A stretch of 20,432 bases of DNA from Ichthyophonus hoferi (Eukaryota > Opisthokonta > Ichthyosporea > Ichthyophonida > Ichthyophonidae): the NCBI GenBank assembly GCA_002751075.1, contig NAOQ01000192.1:46475-66906 (forward strand). Reading direction: 5' to 3'. Within the stretch, counting starts at the first letter, position 1, and each line of letters starts with the position of its first letter. Shown here in pieces: positions 1 to 11,200 of the stretch. Below the pieces are notes generated by a model. It did no database searches. It was given only the letters and a program-made list of their open reading frames with translations, and was not told the DNA's origin. Made by a program: the position numbers and the translations under genes.

Positions 1-22
1 TTATTATTCTTACTATTATTAC

Positions 23-73
<51 letters not shown>

Positions 74-92
74 TATTATTATTACTACTGTT
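1..92. repeat. TTA/ATT trinucleotide microsatellite
   Basis: Nearly uninterrupted TTA units with a few TAC variants run from the left edge to about 92. The array probably extends beyond the window. Confidence 0.9.
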
Positions 93-796
93 ATTATTTA
101 TATAGTATATATTATTATAATAGTTATTTTACCAAAACATGTACGAGACCGCCATTTGGAAAGTAAGTACATTATGACAAGCGTGGTATTAAATTTATCT
201 AGCCAATAATATATCTCAATTAAATGTTAAATGCGTATATAAAATATACATCCAATGATATTTAAGATTAAAACTGCATAGCTTAATGGATTTCCTGAGA
301 GGTAAGTGAATAGTTTTTATAGGGTATATAGAGTCGAGGAGTGGTTCTTATTGGTCATGTCAGCCAGACGTGTGCTTGTAGCTGTTGATAATATATACTC
401 TAAAGATAGGTAAGAGAGAGTGGCAAGGTGAGGTGTGTGTTATCAACCATATAGGTGTGGTACTCTTTGTAGAGAGATGAGTGTGATTGAAACGTTGAAA
501 CATGTAAACGATATGATAAAGGTTGGTACAAGTGCAGTTACGTTTTATGAACCTTAATTACTAGCTATAGTTATATATGTTACATTTTAGTGATATGGAG
601 GATGGAGTTATTTAGAACCAAAAGTAGAATCCTTATTACTTTTTTCTAGTACCACTTTGCCTTCACTATCTGCTACAAGATAGAATGCTAGACATGGTTA
701 CCTGGAGTTATATATCTAGAATTTAGTGTTTATGTAACGAGATATTCTATATTATATTCTATTGTTGGTTGTATTAAATTGCATATTTGTGTGTAT

Positions 797-839
797 TTTT
801 TTTCCTTTTTTTCTTTTTTTTTTTTTTTTTTTTTTTTTT
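797..839. repeat. Long T-tract
   Basis: About 40 bases of T broken by a few C. It may be the tail of an old minus-strand retroposon, but no body was recognised beside it. Confidence 0.8.
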
Positions 840-1705
840 CCCGATACCTGGTACTGAAAATAATATGGTTGGGTTTACTTGGGTATACACTATAATATAT
901 ATTAAGATATGTTGTCGTTTAAATAATAACTATAATCATTATTCATTTACCTATCTACACCTGTTGATTTTTCTTAATAAATTATGGCTGACGTGCCTAG
1001 TTATTATCTCACTGTGTTGTAGTTATTATCTCATGTGATGTAATTATTATATTACTGTGTTGTAGTTAGTGTCTTACTATACTATCGTCATTATATTACT
1101 ATGTTGTATTTAGCATATTTCTGTGAATGATTTTAAAGTGTCTAAATAAACTAATAATGATACGTGTAGTAAAATTGAGAGGATGTATAAGATACCTATA
1201 TAGTGTATAGACGAAACTATACTTTACTAGCTTTTTTTCCTTACCGATTAACGTTTCTATGGTTACGACCTTGACTCATATATATATATATTATATTATA
1301 GTATCTTTTATTGTACTATCCTATACATACTGTATGTTATTATATTTTACTCTATCATACTATATTGTATTATAAACATAAATAACTTAATACAATTATT
1401 GCAGTATAAGAAGGAAGAGAGACAATAATTGAACGAGTAATAGTTTATAGTTACTTTTTTTTTCTTTTTTTCAATTTGATTTTGATTAGCATGAATATGC
1501 CAAATATGTGTAGTTTAATACTGTTTACTTTATGTGTATGATATGTATATTTATAGTTAGGTTAGTAGGATACTTTGCCACATAAAAAGATATCTTAGAA
1601 AAGTTGATTTAAAATAACATAATCATAGATTCTAAGAAAGAAAAGGTAGTAGGAGAGAATAATCTCTTCATAGTAATTGACGTTGTCGGGGTGTTTTGTG
1701 AGGCT

Positions 1706-1843
1706 ATATCACATTATACACTATCGTGTAATAGAGTATATATATATGTTATGTTATATTATATTATGATATCACATTATACACTATCGTGCAATATAGT
1801 ATATATATGTTATATTATATTATGATATCATATTATACTCTAT
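1706..1843. repeat. AT-rich tandem repeat of about 60 bp, two copies plus a partial
   Basis: Units begin ATATCACATTATACACTATCG at 1706 and 1769, with a partial third at 1825. Spacing is 63 then 56 bases, the difference lying in the TATATG run. Confidence 0.8.
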
Positions 1844-2116
1844 CCACAACCTATATCCTATCTTCATAAATCCACCTCTCTCTCTTTTTCCAATTCACCT
1901 TACTTTCCTAGTTATATTATCATTTTCTATCCTATCCACATGTACACATAATGCCATTTAATGCAATGTCTTATCCTATTTAAATCACACACTATTTCTA
2001 TATTTTATTTTATTGTTTATTTTTTATTTCCGTTTTACTATTCTTTTACACACGCATATTATATATGATTAGTGGAGAATTACTCAAGCTGCATCTCCCC
2101 ATGATGGAGGTCTTGA

Positions 2117-2187
2117 CCAATCATCTAACTCCGTATCCCTTGTCACTCATTTCTACTCTTAGGAATGTAAGAGAATCCTATCATTGG
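2117..2187. promoter_or_regulatory. CCAAT-box pair upstream of the PHF12-like gene
   Basis: CCAAT at 2117-2121 and its complement ATTGG at 2183-2187 lie 70-140 bases before the start codon, a usual place for NF-Y sites. The pentamer is enriched over much of this window, so function is uncertain. Confidence 0.3.
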
Positions 2188-2256
2188 CCGTTATACAATT
2201 GATGTTCCTACTACGTCGTTAAGGATTCTAAAAATAGGATGAAGGGGGGACGGGAG

Positions 2257-5200
2257 ATGTCGACTGACGTCACGGGCAAATCTAGTTGGAAAACAATAGT
2301 GAGAAAACCACCAAATACTACCGAGGTTCAATTTGTACCGGTGAGTGGGAGTGTTTTATTGATAGGAGGAAGAATTATAAAGTTATATGATTGGGTGTTG
2401 GTTGCTATGTAATTACTGGTTATGTGTGTTATATGTGGGTATATTTTTCTTTTGTTACAGTAATCTTATTTCATTAGCCTAGGTTATTTTCGGCCACTAT
2501 ACTATATTATACGATATTATATTATACTATACTATACTATACTATATATATTTGTGGTATGGTGGCTAACTTAACGGCCTTGTCCATTCAGGAGAGAATA
2601 CCTATTGCACTCCCTCTTAAATTAACGTTTAAACAGATAGGAACGAATAGTACGAAATCTAAACAGACTACTAAGGTGGGTTGGTGTGTGTGGATGTGGA
2701 TGTATGATGTATGTATGTAATGTACGGCGGTATGATAATATGATATATTATATATAATAGTATATGCATGTATGTATGTATGTATAATAATACATATATA
2801 TATAATATGTGTGCGCGCGCACTTATATCTATGCCTTCTTACAATTATTAATCATCCTAACCACCACCAACCCATCCTTACACAGACCAAGACCACTTCT
2901 ATTCTCCCGGCTAAACAGGAACCCACGGGCTCACCTATAGAGATGTCACAGTCACCTATTGCCCCTACCTTTAAATTCTGTCCCAATCGTACGGCCTCAA
3001 CCTCACTTTCCCCTATACCTCCCATCAGACCACCACCTAAAACCTGCTCTTCATCTTCCCCTTTCTCCCTCTCAGAATATTCTATAGTTAAAAAACAAGG
3101 GGCACCACCAGGCGTGGTGGTATTTCGTCGAAGTAGTGGTAGTAAAGACAAAACGAGTATGATTACCCCCACCTCCACCCTAGGTAGTCATAGTAAGAGA
3201 GGTGATAGAGGGTACAATAAAAGTACTGACGGGTCACTGCGGGCCGATTCGAGTCAGTGTGGCAGCCCTACTGTAAATGGGGATAGTGCGGTTGATTATG
3301 TGATTAGTGGTCAGAGCCCGGAAGGGGTAAGGGAAGATGCAAGCAATCCTAATATCTCATGTGTAAATACGAATTTGTCATTGGTAGAAGATCACGTACC
3401 TACAGCGTTAGATAATACTGATGCAAAGCCAAGGACGCGTAGTCGGTTGGGTTCACGTTTATCCACTAGTACAGAGTCACGTGACGTTAGTGCGCCCAAG
3501 GTTACTATGTCGTTTCCTAGCCACCATGTGGTCAAAAGTGTGCCAACAGCCATAACAACCGTGGCATTAGAACAACTAGTGAAATCTCCAAAGAAAATGC
3601 CAACTGGGCGGCTCACTGCTAACACAAAACGACGATTGGCTGAAACCATAGAGATGATGGATGAGATAGAGGCAGCCACAGCTTCAAAGTTCAAAAGACG
3701 GAGGGCAGTAGAAAACAAGGCTACATCTGGGATGGCGTCGGATGATTTGATTGGTAAGGATAAATCTATAGTAGGCAAAATAGAGATGGCTGCAGGCTTG
3801 CATAGCAACGAATGTAATGAGAATGATAAGCTATTACATGAAGGTGAGAAGGATATTCCCCATAAGGAAATTGATGGAAAGGATAACAATATGGACCCAA
3901 TAAGCATTGAGACGAAAGAGACAGCTGATATATTATTGGCTGGGGCGGACATCAAAGATATGCCTACAGTGGATTGTACAATAAAAGAGAGTGGAGGGAT
4001 ACCTTTGGATAATACCCTCGAAAGGATAACCAACCAAAATCAGGATTCCATCTCCAGTCCTATTGGACAATATGAAATTAATTCAGGTAAGTAATGGTGA
4101 AAGATTATTGGAGGAGGTAAGGGGACCAGGAAAGAGAAATACATGTATGTGATTGGCATAGCGGGAAAAATGAGAAAAAGGCTGGTATTAACAATATAGT
4201 ATAGTAGAGTATGATATGGTATGATATAGTATAGTATGATATAGTATGGTAGAGCATAACATAGTGTAGTATAGTATGATATATTATAGTATAATATAGT
4301 ATGGTAGAATATGATATAGTATAATACAGCATATAGAGTATGATATAGTATGATATGGTATGGTAGAGTATAGAAGAGTATGATATAGTATGGTAGAGTA
4401 TAATATAGTATGAGAGAGTATGGTAGAGTATAATATAGTATGGTAGAGTATGATATAGTATGGTAGAATATAATATAGTATGAGAGTATTATATAATATG
4501 GTAGAGTACTATATGGTATGATATATTATGGTAGAATGTGATATAGTATAATATAATATAGTGGAATAAGGTATGGTATAATATAATATGGTAGAGTATG
4601 ATATGGTATGATATAGTATGATATAGTATGGTAGAGTATAATGTGGTATAATATAGTATGGTAGAGTATGATATGGATGATATAGTATGGTAGAGTATAA
4701 TATGGTATAATATAGTATGGTAGAGTATGATATGGTATGATATAGTATGTTTGTGGTAGATCAAAGTGTTCACCAGGATACATAATAAAGCCAAAGAACT
4801 ATCTACGAGATATTAAGAATTATAGATGAATCAATAGAGAAGGATAACTGGTTATCGTTGCCATATTAGGGAAGAAATGAAACAAGATGATTAGATGAGA
4901 AGTATGATTGGGTCAATGGCTGTGGAAGCATGTAGTATGTTATTGGTGGTTTGTCACGACTTGTTCCTTTAGTACAAGGGTGTATTGGTGGATTGATATG
5001 GGTATGTTGTATGATAGGTCCTTTATTAATCAGACTGGGATTACAGATAATGAGAACAAAGTGAGTGAGAGTGGAGTGGAGAGAACGGACTTGGAACAGA
5101 CTGCTCTTCTTGTAGAGAGCTGTGTTAAGGGCAAGGTTGATAGAAAGGTCGATGAAGATGTCGTGGAGGAAGTAAAGGAAGAGAAGGAAGAGATTATACT

Positions 5201-8200
5201 GGACCAGAAGAGGGTAATGGAGAAAGATGATGAGGAATGTATAGATAGTGTAAAGGTAGTAGGGAATCGTAAGCAGGAAGGTCAGAGTAGTAGCAAAGAA
5301 ATTAAACATGAGGAAGAGAGAGAATTAAGTACAAGTATAGATGATGCCCATATTTACCCTACACGGAGTCATCAAAGAGAGGATGTTCAACCTGACCTGC
5401 ATATCATATTAATGGACATAGATACCTCAAAGGTGAATCCCATACCATTGGATACCTTGTCTACACCCTCTTCTTTTTACCAATCAAACAACCCTAATAC
5501 TACTCCTGCATCACCCACGCATGTTACTGACCCCGCTGCAGCCGCATCCCTATTGGTTGATACTAACACCACTGGCTCAATAAAAGGCGAACCAGAGACT
5601 GAAACCATTCCTATGAGTGGATGCGTCAATGATAACGACACGCCATTGGCTAAAGGCCAAGGGGATTCCATGACAACTAGCTCATCTACACTTAAAGATT
5701 TTCCAGACCCAATCAAAAGCAAGGAAACTAAACACGAACCCTCCTCACCCAGTTATACCCCTTCTATGTCATTCAAAGAAACTCGGCTACGAAGATGCAA
5801 ACGAACCGCTAGACGCTCTGAACGTCCTTCGACTGTAAATGTAAATGTGGCTACAGATAAGCCTAATACTAATACGGCTGTTTGGCTGGAGCTATCACCG
5901 CGTAAAACAAGGGCACAAAAGCGAAACGAACAGAAGATCCTACAACAGATTCCTGATTTACAATTAGCATCAGACAAGGATTCGTCTATTATCGATACTC
6001 CAGTGGCAATTCAACCTTCTAAGATTGATAAGGATGACACCAATCAAACCCCGATTCTTTTACGAAACAGGCGAGTGATTGGTTGCTCTACCGATCCAAA
6101 GGTTGGGTGGGCTGGGTCTAATAATCCAACTGGGGTTATGACTGGACCACCATTGGGTGCCATTCCTGACTCTACGTTAGGGCCGCCAATGAGAATGGGT
6201 AGATCTATTGCTCCAAGGTTATTGGCTGGGCCTGTGCCACCTGGAATGGTAAGTCAAGGAGGAATATGATTAGTGCTATTATTATATATATATAGCAAAT
6301 ATAGTATATATTAATATGTTCCCGTCATATTCACACACGCATATGATTAGCTACATCTCTTATCTTTCATTTATATATTTTTTCACTCGAGTCTCTAGCC
6401 TTCTACTCTGTCTATCTTTCTGTCCCACACGCTGCTCCCCTCTTCCTCTGTCTCCTTATTCTCTCTCTCCGTACCTTCTTACGTACACCAACCCTTACTC
6501 GAACCTATTCCTACAGAGACATTTTCCACGTCATCCAATTACCAACCGCCCCCTATTCCCCCTTGCGCCAATGTCAGCGCTTTGTGGTGGCTGTGGTATG
6601 TGGTATATCTGTCCTTCCTTTCTTTCTATACTTTCGTTAATTGTTTTACATTCCATATTCCTATATCAAACTCACTTTGACTGCGGTCATCCGAAAAGTA
6701 TGATTGGATAGGATAGATTACATTATAGATAAAGCCTTGAACGCCTGGCAAGGGTCCAATAATGATTGACTTACCACCCTATCTCCCTACTCTGTTACCA
6801 GCCCAACCTGCTCCTCAACCAACAATGTGTCATATCTGTGGCTTCTGTTTCCATCGTCTATGTACGGAACCCCCTCTGGATCCTATGGCCCCCCGAGAGT
6901 TGTGGGTTTGCACGGCCTGTCGTGCAAGGGTACGTAAGAATACAGGCCGTGTAAAGTTTAGGGTGATACTGTATCTATCATACTGAGATTTTTGATTTGT
7001 CTATTAGAATATAATATAGTGTCTATTTAAAGACGATAGGTTGTATATGGTGTAATATTTTCTATTGGTGGGAAGTCAGCCTGTATTGAGTAGTCTTATG
7101 AAAAGAAGCCAATTATGAACTAGTGCAATTTGGCCACTGAGATATAGCATTTAAAACCATAGTCCATTTTCTATTGGCCCATCAACACTTTCGACCGTCT
7201 CTCCTTCTATCTCTTATTTTTCCTCTGGCCATAATTCTTTATCAAGGTCGAGTACCTCAAAGTGTTTTTCTTTAGTTGTCGCTATGCTATAGTGTGGTAT
7301 GATATGGTATGCTCATATGGGATGTGGCACTGCATACTAGTATAACTGCGCTCATTAAGGCATGTACGTGTAGGTGTATTGGTATACTAACATTCATATA
7401 TATATATATATTTGATAATATATACATACATGCATACATCCATACGTACGCTCATATACCTACATATATATATATATAACTATATGTATTTACAGATGGA
7501 ATCACAGAACACAACTTCAGGTAACAACAACGAAGGCAATAGTTGGACCAAAGCCACAAAGACAATACGTAATCGCAACCCTACAGAGTTCAGATTACCC
7601 AGTTGGCACGCCAGTATAGGTAAGTACCTTCATCAATATCATTGGTAGATGGCGCATCATCGATACTTATACTTAATTCTCTCTCTTTAATATTTCTGTA
7701 GTAATATATATTATTAATTTTATTGGTTATATTTCAATTTTTCATTTTAATTGGAAGCCTGGATTACTTTTATCATAATTACAAACCAATAGCCATTTAT
7801 AACCTAGCCATTACCCTAACGCTAAACAAAACGCTCAATATTATTGGATATCTTTTGCATTAAACTTTACTTTCAGCCTGTCTTTATTATAACACATTAT
7901 ATAATTATATATATAGTAGATGTTACGTCAATGTTTATTTATACGGCTGCATGTGTATGTGCCTATCTACTTATTCTAATTGGCTTGCCTAACAGTTGGA
8001 ACCAGTAAGTTATTGGCGGGAACCTACAATGAGGATGATTTGTCCTTTCGTGCCCTCTATCTTTTCAACAAAAAGAAATCTTCCCTGAAAGAGAGCCAAT
8101 CAGTGCTTTCGACTGGGGAAGCTAATACTACCGATCAAAATGACGCTAAAATGACGTTTGCACGGAGAATAAGTCAACGAATGAAAGATAAGGAAGAGGC

Positions 8201-11200
8201 TGTATCTGAACAGAGACTACCCGCCAATCAGAAGGAAATACTTATAAAGCCAGCCAATGAGACCTCAGGAAGGAAGAGAAGGCTAACAACCAATTATAAT
8301 CAAGGCATACAGACCACTATCCCTTGGGGTATCGCTTCTAGTTCACCCAGTTCTAATTATAGTGACGAATCATTAGGGAGAAGAGGGAGAAGGAGCTCCA
8401 CAGAGGATATTAAAAAGGTACAGATTAAAAGGGAGACACGCATTGGTCGAAGTGATGCTAAGGCCACGCAGGGTCCACGGGGATTGGGTCGGATTGTATC
8501 GCCTCCACCGCTATTAGCTTCTGAGTATGTGTTGTATGTTTCTGTTATAGTCATTTGTCTTGTAGCTTTTACTCTCCTGATATTCTCTGTCTTTCTCCTT
8601 CTTTATGTGTTTTGTGTTAGCTCTATGTGCATGTCTCTCTCTTTAATTGGTCTTATTTCTTTTTCTTTTTCTTCTGTGTGATGATCTCAAAGGATGATGT
8701 AATTATATTGTCACTTTGTCATGTACATACCTATATGTATCTAAAATCTTACATACCTATACACACATATATACATACATGCACACATACATGTATCTAC
8801 AATCATACCTACCTGTGTGTACATACATACACTTACTATCCATACCCTTTCCTAGTCCTACTTCATCTCCCTTTACTCCTAGACTAAGGAGATATATCCA
8901 ACCCTGCTCGCTCTGTGGTGACTCTAAACCAACCAGGTGAGAGATTGATTTGGTTTTACTTTAATTTCCACTAATGTCTATCTACCTGTATAGTTATTAC
9001 TCCAATTATCTGTCTGTATTTGTATTTTGTTAAATAAATTCATTTATATATTGGATAGTATCCAATACTTCTAGTCATTGGTCAATTGTTTGCCAATCAA
9101 ACCGTTACCCTCGTGTAGTATTATCCACTTAACTATTCGTGTAATTATCTCAATATATCTATATAGGTATTATCTAAAAATACACTTATAGATTGCATAG
9201 TTTCCTATCATTGGTTAATCACTAATCAGCTATTAACCAATCACTCATCTTCCTTCTACTTAGCGTCATAATATCCTGTTCCCAGTGTCCCTTGTCCTAC
9301 CATACAGCCTGTATTAATCCACCTATTAAGACCCCTGTCACCGCTGATTGGACTTGCCCGCACCATAAAACTGCTAATGTGCGTGATATATCACTATATT
9401 TGTTGAAGTCCTACCAATATAATATCATATAATCTTATTTTATCTTTATTTTATTTTGTAATCACTTTTCTTGTTTGAACTGTAACAGATACAGATATTA
9501 TCCTATAGATATAACATACATGTACGTATATATAATCTATTGTAATGTAACACCAATACAAACATATGCATAAATACATATATAGTAATATAAACTGAAT
9601 GCTATATATAGATGTGTGTTTATATGTATTCCTGTATACCCTAAAACCTGTAGAATCGTACCAAGCTATTAATAATATTATTATCATTATCTATAGAATA
9701 GGTGGTGTATGTCTATATACATATACATATATATACACATATACATATATTTTTTTTCTTAGGTTTTATAACCATCCCAGTATTCCATTCTCGCTCTCGC
9801 TCTCCTTTATTCCCTCTTTGTATTTAACTAGTTTTCTCTATATTGTTTCTATGTTGTTTTACGTTATAAAGTTTTTACAATTTCAATATAACATAAGATA
9901 ATATTATATAGCATAACATAATATAATATAATTCATGTGAAATGAAAGTACATAGATCAGTTTGATTACTGGCTTAAGGTATACATAGTAATGTATGTAT
10001 GTGTGTATATGTCTGCAATTGTAGCTCCCTTACTAATTAGTATCTCGGTATATTTGTTAGATATGTAAGTCGCAACATTATTAAGCATCACTTTTGATTA
10101 TTGCTATTGGTTGCTATTAACGCGAATCATACTGTAGACAACGAACTCCTCAGCCAATAGTAGATCCCGAAAACGATTTAAGAAACCACAAAAACTACCA
10201 TATATGTCTGTACGCTTAGACTTCACAGGCCAATTACCCCGGTAGGTTGAGATGATCCTATTGGATGCATATCACAGCAGATACATGTGAATACATTGGC
10301 TGCTAAGTGGTTTTCATAATACGCCTGCTTGCTTCTATACTTATATGATATGTGTGGTTTTACATATACATATGTTGTTGATTATCATTGAATTAGTGAC
10401 CTGCAGTTTATATATATGTATATGTATATGTAAATATAGCTAGTGCTCTATGTATGTATATTCCTACTGTACTACTATTAAAATAACGTACGCCTATCTT
10501 TCCTTTTTTTTTTTGTTACTCTATACGCCGTGTGTTATATCTTACTCCCTATATCGTATACCCTATACACTACACTATACCCTATACTCTATACACTACC
10601 CCATACCCTATACTCTATATACTACACTATACACAGTACCCTATACTATATACCTTATACTCTATACACTACCCTATATTCTATACCCTATACTCTATAC
10701 ACTACACTCTACTCTATACCCTATACTATATACACTACACTATACCTTATACTCTATACATTACACTACCCTATACTATATACACTACACTATACTCTAT
10801 ACTCTATACACTACACTATACCCTACACTCTATACACTACACCATACCCTATACGCTCTACATATAGTACCCTATCCCCTACTCCGGAAGATAACAGTGC
10901 GGCAAGATGCCTCTTTGATCTGAGTGGTCGACGACGTAATACTCAGGTGAGCGTTTATTGGTTTACTAGGATTTAAAGTTTGATAATTAACTATTTGTGT
11001 ATGTTTGGTTTTGTTATGTATGAAGCGTGTGATTTATATATTTATGTTTGTGGAGAGAGAAAGAAACATGTAAATACGTGTGCGTGTGTGTATGTATCTA
11101 TGTATGCATATATTGGATTCTTATAGCCTGTATATACATACTTACTTATATGTTTACCAACAGTTAACCAATGAATTAATTCGAAACGATACAAATAGAG

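Larger units (their letters stand above)
93..2100. other. Upstream non-coding region
   Basis: Very AT-rich, with no open frame that looks coding. It contains a T-tract (797-839), AT dinucleotide runs (about 1280-1370) and the tandem repeat at 1706-1843. Isolated gtaagt strings near 163 and 302 look like splice donors but have no convincing exon in front of them. Confidence 0.5.
2257..2675 (+). other. PHF12: PHF12-like exons 1-2, N-terminal segment
   Basis: Exon 1 (2257-2340) and exon 2 (2592-2675) are each exactly 28 codons and both end in phase 0. Donors are gtgagt and gtgggt; acceptors are attcag and, into exon 3, acacag. Exon 2 encodes a short hydrophobic-basic run, RIPIALPLKLTFK, followed by a Lys/Thr-rich tail. 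The run is the most structured-looking part of the N-terminal half. I do not recognise it as a named domain. The two in-frame ATGs at 2239 and 2257 both lack a strong Kozak context; 2239 has A at -3. An upstream in-frame stop at 2200-2202 bounds the frame. Confidence 0.65.
2886..6248 (+). other. PHF12: PHF12-like exons 3-4, long disordered region
   Basis: Two large exons, 2886-4086 and 5047-6248, hold about 800 codons in continuous frame across the intron. The first is rich in Ser, Thr and Pro, then becomes acidic. The second starts highly acidic (Glu/Lys/Val-rich), passes through a Pro/Thr-rich stretch, then turns basic with clusters of Arg and Lys near 5780-5960. It ends in a Gly/Pro/Met-rich segment just before PHD1. 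No folded domain was recognised. Coding is supported by long open frames, hydrophilic composition, higher GC than the flanks and phase agreement (phase 1 out, phase 1 in). The acceptor chosen at 5046 (ggattacag) is the one that fits the phase; a nearby one at 5033 does not. Confidence 0.75.

Noticed and set aside
139-168. Short ATG frame followed by gtaagt near the left edge
   Set aside because: Eight codons and a donor are not enough; no compatible acceptor or exon was found downstream.
2852-3178. Minus-strand frame opposite PHF12-like exon 3
   Set aside because: Antisense of a coding exon; the plus-strand frame is supported by phase agreement with neighbouring exons.
4105-4794. Tyr/His/Ile-rich minus-strand open frames
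   Set aside because: Produced by the pentanucleotide array; several frames are open at once and the proteins are pure repeat.
9766-9850. Possible exon after a T-tract acceptor in intron 10
   Set aside because: No donor in frame and a Leu/Ser/Phe-rich translation from a pyrimidine tract; exons 10 and 11 already join in phase without it.
10450-10867. Three overlapping plus-strand Tyr/Thr/Leu-rich frames
   Set aside because: Same cause: a five-base repeat without stops in any frame. Only the last bases after 10867 are exon.
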